Origin: Ezakiella coagulans
GTDB taxonomy: Bacteria > Bacillota > Clostridia > Tissierellales > Peptoniphilaceae
Direction: 5' to 3'
DNA length: 64,000 bases
Assembly: GCF_003096635.1 (NCBI RefSeq)
Contig: NZ_QEKV01000003.1
Coordinates: forward strand, 1-64,000
Below the pieces are notes generated by a model, which was not told where the DNA came from, did not search any database, and saw only the letters and a program-made list of their open reading frames with translations. Positions 53,530 through 62,585 of the stretch are shown in pieces (position 1 is the stretch's first letter; each line of letters opens with the position of its first letter). Both the position numbers and the translations under genes were made by a program.

Positions 53530-55590
53530 TTAATAGTTAAAAGGTGTTGTTTTAGCATTTACTTCCGTTGCAATATATTTTCCGTCTTTTAATTCAACCT
53601 TAACAACTGCTTCAAAGTAAACATTGTATGAACGATTTTCTATTGCTTGCATCATTTGTGTAATAGTCATAGCTTTGCCGTCCAAATAGAATTTTGTTTT
53701 ATAATCGTCAATTGGGATTTGGTTTGAGCCATTTTGAATCTTTGCATTATCATAAGAATAATAGCTACTGTTTCTAGATGTATCCAAATCAATGTATCCA
53801 TCACGAGAATAAATTTGATATAATTCTCCCACATATGTTCCTGCCGGAATTCCGTCATATGCGTTATTTAGAATTTCAATTGATGTTGCTACACCATTCT
53901 TCATTTTGATATTAACAAGCATATCTCTTCTTAGATATGTTAAATCCAATCTTCTATTGCTATTGTATGCATAGACATCTGTGTAGCTGTCAACGTTTAT
54001 TGAAACATATTCATTTCTACGAGTGTCTTTGTATAGTTTTGGAGATACATCCATAGTTGAGTAATTTCTTCTTACATCGTTATAAATATATCCGTAAATA
54101 TTTCCGTCTCTTACATTTCCGTCAAAATCATAATAGATTCCTGTAACAATATCATTACTTCCTCTATAGAATTCGAAACTTACAGGTTGCCCTTTTACAA
54201 AGTATTTATTGCTGTTATTTCTCGTTAATTCTCTTGCATCTACACTTCTATTTGATTTATTTATATAAACATAATTGTCGAGTTCATAATAGTCTGTTCT
54301 GCTTGAGTTATAGTCAGGTCTGTAATATACTCTATATTTTCTGCTTCTTGAGTCATATTCAAATTTTTCAAAGAATCCGGCGAAGTTTATATTTTTCTTA
54401 GCTTCAACTTTTGTTGCTTTGTCTTGGCTATAAGTTACTTTTACTTCATATCCTTCTCTCAATTGATCAAATCTTGCAGTCTTACCGTCGAGTTTTATGT
54501 CGGCGTTTCTAAAGTCGAGTGTTATAGTTTTTGTACTGTTATTTTCCTTATACTCAATCTTTGTATCATAATTGTTGCTTCTAATTTCTTTGATCGTTCC
54601 ATTGATTTCTTTTATAGCATCTTTAAACTCTCCGTTATATACTGTTTCCCCTGAAATTGTAAGAACAGCTTCCATGCCTTCTTTAACATTTGAGGCGTTG
54701 CTTGTTTGACCGTTAACCGTAACGTTTGCATTTGCCGGGAAATTGTATACTTTTAACTCATTGTTTGGAGTATTGATTGAAATAAAATTTTGTCCATTGC
54801 CCATGCCGAAAATTGATTTAACAACACCCATTACATTTTCAAGATTTGATGGTACTGACGGTGTTGATGGCACAGGTGTTACAGTAGTATCATTTAATTT
54901 ATTTCCGTTTTGTTCAATGTATGCGTATGCAACATACAACATTTTTGAAACTTCAGCTCTTGTAATTGTAGACTTAGGTCTAAAGTTTCCGCTTTCATCT
55001 CCTTGTGTGCTTAATACTCCAGCTTTTTGAAGTGCACCTATCTTAGGTATTTGATCAGCATAATTTTTAATCAAAACATTTGAATCCTTATATTGTAATG
55101 CTGTAGGAACTTTATCAAGACCCATGGCATTGAAAAATAAATCTACTGCACTTATCCTTGACATTTGATATTGTGCATTATCTTTTATCATTGATGGTGT
55201 TCCTTTTTTTGCAGCAGAATTTAAAAGTTCCAAACTAACAACTTTTTTTTGAAGGCATTTTAAAAGATATGGTCTTACCCATGGTGTCGGTTTCACGCTA
55301 TTCAGCGTCGGTCCATATGTGCTTTCTGCACTTTGCATATCAGCTTCAGACACATTTAAAAAGTTCGATAGCATTTTTATAAGTTCTGTAAATCTTACCG
55401 GTTCATTCGGTTTGAATTTTCCATCAGGAAATCCGTTTATAAATCCCAAGTCTGCACATTGTTCAATATAACTTTTTGCCCAGTAAGTGTCTTTGATATC
55501 TTTGAAATTAGCGGCAAATGTTGTAACAGGCAGCATTAGAACAGCTGCTGCAATTGCCACAAATTTAGTAATCTTTTTGTTCATTTCCAT
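53530..55590 (-). CDS. S-layer homology domain surface protein
   Basis: Secreted protein of 686 residues with a signal peptide (cleavage near TFAANFKD, about residue 27). Three SLH-type segments follow: about 28-78 (FKDIKDTYWAKSYIEQCADLG), about 100-155 (weak) and about 180-235 (FRPKSTITRAEVSKMLYVAY). They bind pyruvylated or secondary wall polymer. The rest, from about 250, is a long region rich in Tyr, Asn, Ser and Arg that looks like repeated beta-strands and has no domain I recognise. It has a consensus promoter and is therefore likely well expressed. It diverges from a second SLH gene. Confidence 0.88.
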   Translation of the reverse strand: MEMNKKITKFVAIAAAVLMLPVTTFAANFKDIKDTYWAKSYIEQCADLGFINGFPDGKFKPNEPVRFTELIKMLSNFLNVSEADMQSAESTYGPTLNSVKPTPWVRPYLLKCLQKKVVSLELLNSAAKKGTPSMIKDNAQYQMSRISAVDLFFNAMGLDKVPTALQYKDSNVLIKNYADQIPKIGALQKAGVLSTQGDESGNFRPKSTITRAEVSKMLYVAYAYIEQNGNKLNDTTVTPVPSTPSVPSNLENVMGVVKSIFGMGNGQNFISINTPNNELKVYNFPANANVTVNGQTSNASNVKEGMEAVLTISGETVYNGEFKDAIKEINGTIKEIRSNNYDTKIEYKENNSTKTITLDFRNADIKLDGKTARFDQLREGYEVKVTYSQDKATKVEAKKNINFAGFFEKFEYDSRSRKYRVYYRPDYNSSRTDYYELDNYVYINKSNRSVDARELTRNNSNKYFVKGQPVSFEFYRGSNDIVTGIYYDFDGNVRDGNIYGYIYNDVRRNYSTMDVSPKLYKDTRRNEYVSINVDSYTDVYAYNSNRRLDLTYLRRDMLVNIKMKNGVATSIEILNNAYDGIPAGTYVGELYQIYSRDGYIDLDTSRNSSYYSYDNAKIQNGSNQIPIDDYKTKFYLDGKAMTITQMMQAIENRSYNVYFEAVVKVELKDGKYIATEVNAKTTPFNY

Positions 55591-55624
55591 CCTCCTTATA
55601 TCAATCCATTAGAATCTACTTTTA

Positions 55625-55653
55625 ATTGTACACTTTAAATACACTAATGTCAA
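55625..55653 (-). promoter_or_regulatory. Promoter of the large SLH gene
   Basis: Minus-strand -35 TTGACA (55653-55648) and -10 TACAAT (55630-55625), exactly 17 bases apart, about 35 bases before the start codon. Confidence 0.85.
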
Positions 55654-55822
55654 TCTCATGAGTGTTACATTTATGTTTCATACTTGAAATAATAATTTGT
55701 TATATTACATTTTTGTGACGTTTATCTTGATTCTATTGAAAAAAACACCTGTATAAAGTATCATATAAGTATAGGTGCGAGTGCACTGTTGTTTTTGTAT
55801 AAACTTGAAAGGGGCCACGAAC

Positions 55823-56425
55823 TTGAGAAGAATAGTTAATTCGCTTTTCACTTTGTTTTTTGTCATTTTGTTTTGTCTTAATTCAAATGTAAAAGCTTAT
55901 ACAACTAAATATTATAGTGAGGCGAAACTTCTTGAAAAGTCAGACATCATTAAGGGGGATACTAAAGGAGATTTGATGCTCGAGGAAACTCTTCAAAGGC
56001 AAGACCTTGTAATAATCATTGCAAGACTTTACTCTGAAGAAAAAAGAGCTCAATCTATGACTGGAAAACTTGAATTCAAAGATGTTGACAACAAGGCCTA
56101 TTACAGACCGTTTATTATCTGGGCTGCTGAAAAAGGCATTATGGAAGGTAAATCTGATAAAATATTTGGTGTTGGCGATGACGTCACAGTTCTTCAACTC
56201 GAAACAATCTTACTCAGGATACTGGGATACGAAGAAGAAGCTAAAAATTCAGATTTGATTGTTACTCTTTCAGATTCGCTTGGACTGAACGAAGGCATTA
56301 ATTCAAGAAACAGCGACAGTATAAAACGTGGCGAACTTTCAAAGATGATTATAAATGCACTGAATATAGAAAGAAAAGGTTCAACTATAAAATTAAAGGA
56401 CGTTTTGAATCTTGACATAAAATAA
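55823..56425 (+). CDS. Small SLH-domain exported protein
   Basis: Protein of 200 residues starting at a TTG (55823) with AAAGGGG upstream; this gives a good signal peptide (RRIVNSLFTLFFVILFCLNSNVKA). The 16 extra in-frame residues upstream do not. Three SLH-like units fill the mature part (DIIKGDTKGDLMLEETLQRQ; FKDVDNKAYYRPFIIWAAEKG; SDSIKRGELSKMIINAL). There is no other domain, so it may only cap the wall or help anchor other proteins. A possible promoter is TTGAAA/TATCAT near 55736-55764. Confidence 0.75.
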   Translation: MRRIVNSLFTLFFVILFCLNSNVKAYTTKYYSEAKLLEKSDIIKGDTKGDLMLEETLQRQDLVIIIARLYSEEKRAQSMTGKLEFKDVDNKAYYRPFIIWAAEKGIMEGKSDKIFGVGDDVTVLQLETILLRILGYEEEAKNSDLIVTLSDSLGLNEGINSRNSDSIKRGELSKMIINALNIERKGSTIKLKDVLNLDIK

Positions 56426-56453
56426 CTCCCAATCGATATGATTGAGAGTTATT
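56421..56453. terminator. Bidirectional terminator between SLH and ATP-NAD kinase genes
   Basis: AATAACTC (56421-56428) and GAGTTATT (56446-56453), with an inner CAATC/GATTG extension, flanked by T-runs on both strands. It separates two converging genes. Confidence 0.85.
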
Positions 56454-56458
56454 TTTTA

Positions 56459-57565
56459 TTATTCAACTTTTTTCATGGAATAGAAATCATAATCCACCAA
56501 AACTTTTACATATCCTCTTAGCATATTATTTACGTCTTCATCTCCCGTATCAACCCTCAAAGGTCCTTGTATGGAATTTAATTTTTTTCTTGTTGCAAGA
56601 ACAATGATATTCTCTTTTCTTACTTTTTTTATTACCTCCGGTGAAAATTGTTGATTTCCACGACCAAATATATATCCTTGTCCTCCAATTACTGTAACAA
56701 TAATTTTACTCTTTCCATATTTATCAATAAGTCCCAATATTTCCTTTTCCGATAGATCTTTTCCCACAAGTTTTTTATTTAAAACAGCATCGACTCCCAA
56801 AAGGGAACCTTCATATCCACAAATGTTTGCAATCGGTTTTAAAGTTGAACCCGTTCCAATAAAATAGAGCACGTTCTCTTCCATATTATCAACCGTACAA
56901 TGACATATTGTATCAATATCGGCCTGGCCTCCAGCAGTTGATGGACTCTTTAATGCCTGCATCAATTTTGCAACAAACGGAACATACATATAACCATAAA
57001 GTTTAACATTTAAGATTTCATTTCTGAATGCTTCTTCATCTATATCCATTACCTCTTCTAAAATTTTATCTACTTTTTCCCCGTTCATCATTCGATTTAT
57101 AAGAAAAGCCGCGGATTTTGGAGTATTTGCAAAAACTGCAGAGTGCATTTTTGTTCCTGCAGGAATTCCCACAACAGGAAGACTGTCTTTTACAGCGTCA
57201 TAAATATTTCTTGCTGTTCCGTCCCCCCCTGCAAAAACTATTAGGTCCACATTTTCTTTTAAAATTTCCCTTGCGATATCAGTTGTGTCTTCCCCTGATG
57301 TTTCATCTTTTATATTGCCCACAACTTTATGCTTAATCCCCAAACTATTGAGCATGGCAGATCCCATGACGCCCGGAGCCGCAACAATTTCAGGAATACT
57401 ATTTTCAGATTTTAAAATTTCAAATACTTCTTTTGCACGTTCATTTGCCTTCGGTTTAGCCCCACGCTCTATTGCAAGTTTTTGAATTTCCTTACCGTCA
57501 CTTCCCTTAAGTGCTGCAGAGCCACCGATTCCAGCCATCGGATTAACAATTAAACCTATCTTCAC
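56459..57565 (-). CDS. ATP-NAD kinase family protein
   Basis: Cytosolic protein of 368 residues. The N-terminus is KIGLIVNPMAGIGGSAALKGSDG, with the nucleotide-binding GGDGTARNIYDAV near residue 117, as in NAD kinase and AcoX proteins. It is longer than ordinary NAD kinase (about 280-300) and belongs to the ATP-NAD/AcoX-type subfamily, whose substrate is not well defined. It may phosphorylate NAD or act in a catabolic route. It overlaps pyrC by 23 bases, so the two are coupled. Confidence 0.82.
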   Translation of the reverse strand: MKIGLIVNPMAGIGGSAALKGSDGKEIQKLAIERGAKPKANERAKEVFEILKSENSIPEIVAAPGVMGSAMLNSLGIKHKVVGNIKDETSGEDTTDIAREILKENVDLIVFAGGDGTARNIYDAVKDSLPVVGIPAGTKMHSAVFANTPKSAAFLINRMMNGEKVDKILEEVMDIDEEAFRNEILNVKLYGYMYVPFVAKLMQALKSPSTAGGQADIDTICHCTVDNMEENVLYFIGTGSTLKPIANICGYEGSLLGVDAVLNKKLVGKDLSEKEILGLIDKYGKSKIIVTVIGGQGYIFGRGNQQFSPEVIKKVRKENIIVLATRKKLNSIQGPLRVDTGDEDVNNMLRGYVKVLVDYDFYSMKKVE

Positions 57566-58811
57566 GTTTATCCTCCTTCATATCGTTATAAAGAACCTTT
57601 CCATCCTTTATTGTCATCAAAACCTTTCCAATCATTTTTCTACCGAATAGCGGTGTGTTTTTAGACTTGCTGTATGAGTGGTCATAAATATATTCCGCAT
57701 CTTTGTCAAGAACTACCAAATCTGCTCTTTCACCCGGTGCAATCGGAGACTTTATTCCAAAAAGAGCTCTAGGATTTGTTGATAAACATCTTATAATATC
57801 TTTCATCGGCATAATATTTTCACGATAAATTTTTTCCATTGCAACTGAAAATGCGGTTTCAATAGATATTAGTCCGCTTTTCGATTTGAACTCACCAAGT
57901 TGTTTATCGGCCTCAGTGTGCGGGGCATGATCCGTTGCAATCATATCGATTGTGCCATCCTTTAACCCTTCTACTAAAGCAACTCTATCCATTTCAGTTC
58001 TCACAGGTGGATTTACCTTTAAAAGCGTGCCGTATTTTTCGACCATATCCTTTGTGAAAAATAGATGTGTAGGCGTTACCTCGCAAGTAAATTTTAAACC
58101 GCTTTTCTTTGCATCCCTTATAAGTTCAACGCTTTCTTTGCTCGAAAGATGTTGAATATTTATATGTCCGCCGTATTTTTCTAGAAGTTTCAAATCTCTT
58201 TCAATAATCGAAATCTCTGCTTTCCTATTTGCGGTATCGTCATATCCCGGATGCTCTATAAAACTAGGGTCCTCTTCATGAAGGCTCAAAATAAATCCAT
58301 ACTTCTCTGAAAGTTTAAGAGCTTCGATCATCACATCTTCGTGAACAATTGGAAATCCGTCATCCGTAATACACTTAACTCCAATTTTTTTCAAACCTTC
58401 AAAGTCGGTCAAATGCTCACCTTTCATTCCAATAGTCATATTGACCGATTGAAATATGGTCAAAGGTATATTCTTTATTTTTTCCTGTACTTCTTCGTAT
58501 TTTGAAATTGAATCAATTGGCGGTTTAGAGTTTGCCATTGCACAAACATGAGTATAGCCGCCTCTTATTGCAGCACGAGCACCGGTCTCATAGGTTTCCT
58601 TGTCCGATTCACCAAAATCTCTAAAGTGAACATGTGTATCAAAAAATGAAGGTGCCACAATTTTTCCTTCTAAATCGAACACCTCTTCATTCGGTTCACA
58701 AACGAGAGAGCCTTCAACAACGTCTTCAATTTTTCCATTTTTTATTCTTATATCCCCCTCGAAATCAACTCCCGAAAGCGGATCAATAATATTAACATTT
58801 TTTAATAGCAA
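57543..58811 (-). CDS. pyrC: Dihydroorotase
   Basis: Zinc amidohydrolase of 422 residues that makes dihydroorotate in pyrimidine synthesis. I start it at the TTG at 58811, which sits 7 bases after GAGGTG; a GTG at 58820 overlaps that site and is less likely. The metal-binding motifs are DTHVHFRDFGE, the histidine in ILSLHEEDP, and ATDHAPHTEADK. No other pyr gene is nearby, so a related amidohydrolase such as allantoinase is a lesser possibility. Confidence 0.88.
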   Translation of the reverse strand: MLLKNVNIIDPLSGVDFEGDIRIKNGKIEDVVEGSLVCEPNEEVFDLEGKIVAPSFFDTHVHFRDFGESDKETYETGARAAIRGGYTHVCAMANSKPPIDSISKYEEVQEKIKNIPLTIFQSVNMTIGMKGEHLTDFEGLKKIGVKCITDDGFPIVHEDVMIEALKLSEKYGFILSLHEEDPSFIEHPGYDDTANRKAEISIIERDLKLLEKYGGHINIQHLSSKESVELIRDAKKSGLKFTCEVTPTHLFFTKDMVEKYGTLLKVNPPVRTEMDRVALVEGLKDGTIDMIATDHAPHTEADKQLGEFKSKSGLISIETAFSVAMEKIYRENIMPMKDIIRCLSTNPRALFGIKSPIAPGERADLVVLDKDAEYIYDHSYSKSKNTPLFGRKMIGKVLMTIKDGKVLYNDMKEDKREDRFNC

Positions 58812-58846
58812 TATAAACACCTCTTTTAAATTATACCCATAAAGAT

Positions 58847-58875
58847 GACATAATTTTCAAAATCTGTTATAATAT
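58847..58875 (+). promoter_or_regulatory. Promoter of the M18 aminopeptidase gene
   Basis: Plus-strand -35 ATGACA (58847-58852) and -10 TATAAT (58870-58875), 17 bases apart. Confidence 0.75.
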
Positions 58876-58901
58876 TAGTATAAAAAAGAAGGGAGATTTT
58901 T

Positions 58902-60275
58902 ATGGTTAGAAAAAATGCATGGTTAAAGCTCGATGAAGCTGAAACAAAAAATGTTTTTGACTACAACGATGACTATAAAAAGTTTTTAGACATCGCAAGA
59001 ACAGAAAGACTCGCAAATCAAGAAATTATTAAAAGAGCCAAAGAAAACGGTTTCAAGGATCTCGAAGAAGTTATAAAATCCGAAGGAAAACTTGAAAAGG
59101 GTGGAAAATATTTCGTAAACCACAAGAATAAATCAGTTGCTCTAATTGTTTATGGTTCAAAACCTTTGAGCGAAGGTCTTCAAATTGTTGGAGCTCACAT
59201 TGACTCTCCAAGACTCGACCTAAAACCGAATCCACTATATGAAAACAGTGGTCTTGTAAAACTTAAAACTCACTATTACGGCGGGGTGAAAAAATATCAA
59301 TACACAACAATTCCTCTCGCTATTCATGGAGTTGTTTACAATAAAGACGGCAAAAAAATTGAAATTGCAATCGGCGACGATATAAACGATCCTGTTTTCA
59401 CAGTTACCGACCTATTAATTCACCTTTCACGCGATCAACAATCAAAACCGATGCGTGAAGCAATTACAGGTGAACAACTTAACGTATTATTCGGTTCTAT
59501 TCCATTAAAAGACAAGGAAAAAGATGCTGTAAAAGAAAATATTTTAAAGCTTATTAAAGAAAAATATAATTTCGAAGAAGAAGATTTCCAAATCGCTGAA
59601 CTCGAAGTTGTTCCTGCTTGTAAGTCAAGAGATTTAGGTCTCGACAGAAGCATGGTAATTGCATACGGACAAGACGACAGAGTTTGTGCATACGCAACAA
59701 TGCGTGCAATATTCGATGTTGAAAATCCTGAAAAGACCGCTCTCGGTCTATTCATGGACAAAGAAGAAATCGGTTCAATGGGAAATACAGGAATGGCTTC
59801 ATATTTCTGGGAAAATCTTGTTCACGAACTTGTGAACTTGGAAGGAAATTATTCCGCTCTTGACGTTAATAGAACTCTAAAAAATTCAAAAGTTCTTTCA
59901 GCTGACGTAACAGTTGGATATGATCCGGACTTTGCAGATGCTGTTGAAGCACAAAATACTGCATATCTTGGATGCGGAATCGTAGTTTCAAAATATTCAG
60001 GTTCAGGCGGAAAAGGTGGTTCATCAGACGCAAATGCCGAATTCCTTCAAGAAGTAAGAAAATGCTTTGACGACAAGGATGTCACTTGGCAAACAGGAGA
60101 ACTTGGAGCTGTTGACAAGGGAGGCGGAGGAACAATCGCACTTCTACTTGCAAAATATGGCGCTGAAGTTGTAGACTGCGGACCTGCTGTTTTATGTATG
60201 CACGCACCTATGGAAGTTACAAGTAAAGCAGACACATATATGTGCTACAAAGCTTATAAAGCTTTTATGGCATAG
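58902..60275 (+). CDS. M18 family aminopeptidase
   Basis: Cytosolic zinc metallopeptidase of 457 residues. The motif GAHIDSPRLDLKPNP carries the first metal ligands (His, Asp), DKEEIGSMGNTGMAS the catalytic and metal glutamates, and MHAPMEVTSKADTYM the last metal histidine. M18 members (aspartyl/leucyl aminopeptidase, as in yeast Ape1) trim peptides to amino acids, which suits a peptide-fermenting organism. It has its own promoter, and the nitroreductase gene follows by 66 bases. Confidence 0.92.
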   Translation: MVRKNAWLKLDEAETKNVFDYNDDYKKFLDIARTERLANQEIIKRAKENGFKDLEEVIKSEGKLEKGGKYFVNHKNKSVALIVYGSKPLSEGLQIVGAHIDSPRLDLKPNPLYENSGLVKLKTHYYGGVKKYQYTTIPLAIHGVVYNKDGKKIEIAIGDDINDPVFTVTDLLIHLSRDQQSKPMREAITGEQLNVLFGSIPLKDKEKDAVKENILKLIKEKYNFEEEDFQIAELEVVPACKSRDLGLDRSMVIAYGQDDRVCAYATMRAIFDVENPEKTALGLFMDKEEIGSMGNTGMASYFWENLVHELVNLEGNYSALDVNRTLKNSKVLSADVTVGYDPDFADAVEAQNTAYLGCGIVVSKYSGSGGKGGSSDANAEFLQEVRKCFDDKDVTWQTGELGAVDKGGGGTIALLLAKYGAEVVDCGPAVLCMHAPMEVTSKADTYMCYKAYKAFMA

Positions 60276-60341
60276 TTATAAATCATATAGTCCGCTCTCT
60301 TTGATTGAGAGCGGATTTCTACTTAAAGGAGGACAATCATT

Positions 60342-60848
60342 ATGGATGCAATTGAAAATATTTTAACCAGAAGAAGCACAAGAAAATTTAAAGACAAAGA
60401 AATACCTAGAGAAGCTCTTGAAAAGATTATTGAATGCGCAAAGGCTTCTCCAACCGGAATGAATAAACAACAAAGGCTCTTCACAGTCCTTACAAAAGAA
60501 AAAGATATCCAAAAATTAGCAAAGGCAATCGGAGAATCACTCAATCTTGAAAATTACAGAATTTATGATGCGAAAGCTCTCATAATTGTAACAGTTCCAA
60601 AAGATTTGAGACTTGGCGATGCTGACACTTCAACTGCAATGGAAAATATGTATCTTGCAAGTCATGCCCTTGGTATTGGAGCCGTTTGGATAAATCAACT
60701 TCGCGAAAACAACAGCGAAAAAGTTAGAGACGTTCTTAGAGAATTTTCAATTCCTGATGACCACATCTCATTCGGAATGTGTGCACTTGGTTACAGCGAC
60801 GAAATTCCAACAGTGAAAGAAAGAACTGAAAAAGTCGTTTTCATATAA
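60342..60848 (+). CDS. Nitroreductase family flavoprotein
   Basis: Cytosolic FMN-dependent oxidoreductase of 168 residues. It starts with IENILTRRSTRKFKDKEIP, the FMN-binding Arg cluster of the family, and has the middle GIGAVWINQL segment. Substrates are typically quinones, nitro compounds or flavins; the physiological one cannot be told. It has a strong ribosome site (AAAGGAGGACA). It is probably co-transcribed with the M18 peptidase and is followed by a strong terminator. Confidence 0.88.
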   Translation: MDAIENILTRRSTRKFKDKEIPREALEKIIECAKASPTGMNKQQRLFTVLTKEKDIQKLAKAIGESLNLENYRIYDAKALIIVTVPKDLRLGDADTSTAMENMYLASHALGIGAVWINQLRENNSEKVRDVLREFSIPDDHISFGMCALGYSDEIPTVKERTEKVVFI

Positions 60849-60850
60849 AA

Positions 60851-60877
60851 AAAGCAGCACGATAAAAGTGCTGCTTT
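60851..60877. terminator. Bidirectional terminator between nitroreductase and DUF2357 genes
   Basis: AAAGCAGCAC (60851-60860) and GTGCTGCTTT (60868-60877), loop GATAAAA, with T-runs on both strands. Confidence 0.9.
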
Positions 60878-60879
60878 TT

Positions 60880-62517
60880 TTATTCTCCCCTTGCAATGCT
60901 TTCAAGCTTTGCAAGTATATCATCAAAATATATATTCATTTTAACATCCGGTGAAAACTGAATAATTCCAAATGTAGAAATATCTTTTTCTTTAATTGCT
61001 TCTTTATTTTCATAGTTCCAAAGCATATTTAATGTGTCATCCGTTCTCCCCTGCAAAATATAAACATATTGGCTTCTTTCAAATTTTTCATCTCTTATTT
61101 GAATGAAATACTTACTGATAACCTCTTCCATATGACCTTTTAAAATCGTATTTCTGGTTTGGAATTTGGAGTCCAAAATTAAATATGCATCTTTAACGCC
61201 GCTGATTTTTAAAACAAAGTCCGGACTGTAGTAGTTTCCCGTCTTATTAAATGGTGTATACATTCCGTCATAACCGCTTGTTCTTAAAAGTCCAATCTCA
61301 TTTTCATAATGATTGCCGTATATAACCGGTTGAAAATAAAGCGTTAATTTTAAGTCATTCTTTTTTCTATAAAATGTATTATACAAGAACTCTTCATTTT
61401 CAAAAAGCTCATTTTCTGTTTTATAGTTGTAATTTATATCCTTTTCTCTATCCGGCAAATATTCGTTCACATCTATAAAATTCAGCAGTCTTGCAAGACA
61501 ATAATATTCATAAAGCTTATCAAGAGATTCTATATTGTAGAAAAATTTTTGATAAGATAGACTCATATTTCTACTCTTTTGCCACATAAAAATCAAGTTA
61601 TTTACTTCTTTAATCTTAAAATTCTTCTTAGGTCGGAAAGAATCTTTTTTAACGCGTCGATTGAATGAACCCATCACTTCCAATAGTCTTCTAAGTTTTG
61701 AGATGCTTCGTCTTAATCTGTTAAACTCTTTAAACCCTTTCTTTATTCTAAGCTCTTGCGTCGTTATAACCGGTGCAGAAAACCCTGGTGGAATATTTTT
61801 CTTTAAATCTCTAAATCTTTTAGTGTTCTTAAAAAGAATGTCTTCGAACTCTTTTAAAATACTTAAAGCATCGTCATGTAGCATATTCAAGAATTTTATG
61901 AGTTGAACTCGTTCTTCATCAGAACCCGGTTCCATGTTTTCTCTCTTAGTAAGAAAACTGACACGACCTTGCCTTGTAGTTTTTGATGCACTAAAACCTG
62001 CAGAACTGTTTTGTGGAAAAAAATATGGTTTATATTTTTGAACCGCCATAAATACTCTATCAAAATAATTATTTATACTGCTCACAATGAGTGCTGATTC
62101 AGATGATTCCGAGTTTATTTCTCTATAAAGCCCCTTGTCCGAAGCGATATAATAAATCATATCTTTTAGATTTTCTCTGTCTGTGTCATTTTTTGTAGTT
62201 ACAAGAATCCTTTCAGACTGAAGATTCATTTCCTCATCGTCCTCAAATCTTATAAAAAGATTCATTCTAATTGAGTCAATAAGCATTAAAAACGGATACG
62301 AACGAACTCTTCCACCTGCCGGTGTTTGAAATAGAAATCTGTATTCATATCTATTATCTTGTTTTTTTACAAATTCTATTTCTGCAATCGGCTCCGAATC
62401 AACAAAAAGTATTCCTTCAGCAATTTCCTTATCAGTATATGTGATGTACTCAATACTGTAAAGGCCATTCTCAAATACACACCCTTTCAAAAAAGACGAC
62501 TTCTTTTCTTCATCCAT
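60880..62517 (-). CDS. DUF2357 protein with PD-(D/E)XK nuclease domain (McrC-like)
   Basis: Cytosolic protein of 545 residues. The N-terminal third resembles the DUF2357 region found at the front of McrC-like proteins. The middle (about 180-370) is helical. The C-terminus has a restriction-type nuclease motif, PDF (Asp433) then LILDSK (Asp449-x-Lys451). It lies 68 bases after an AAA+ ATPase gene, matching McrBC-like type IV restriction or the coiled-coil nuclease tandem (CoCoNuT) arrangement, where the ATPase drives the nuclease. It ends at a bidirectional terminator. Confidence 0.8.
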   Translation of the reverse strand: MDEEKKSSFLKGCVFENGLYSIEYITYTDKEIAEGILFVDSEPIAEIEFVKKQDNRYEYRFLFQTPAGGRVRSYPFLMLIDSIRMNLFIRFEDDEEMNLQSERILVTTKNDTDRENLKDMIYYIASDKGLYREINSESSESALIVSSINNYFDRVFMAVQKYKPYFFPQNSSAGFSASKTTRQGRVSFLTKRENMEPGSDEERVQLIKFLNMLHDDALSILKEFEDILFKNTKRFRDLKKNIPPGFSAPVITTQELRIKKGFKEFNRLRRSISKLRRLLEVMGSFNRRVKKDSFRPKKNFKIKEVNNLIFMWQKSRNMSLSYQKFFYNIESLDKLYEYYCLARLLNFIDVNEYLPDREKDINYNYKTENELFENEEFLYNTFYRKKNDLKLTLYFQPVIYGNHYENEIGLLRTSGYDGMYTPFNKTGNYYSPDFVLKISGVKDAYLILDSKFQTRNTILKGHMEEVISKYFIQIRDEKFERSQYVYILQGRTDDTLNMLWNYENKEAIKEKDISTFGIIQFSPDVKMNIYFDDILAKLESIARGE

Positions 62518-62585
62518 ATCTATAACTAAGTCATTTTTTGGATAAATACAGTGTAATACGAGGTAACTTTTAATAGTAACACCCC

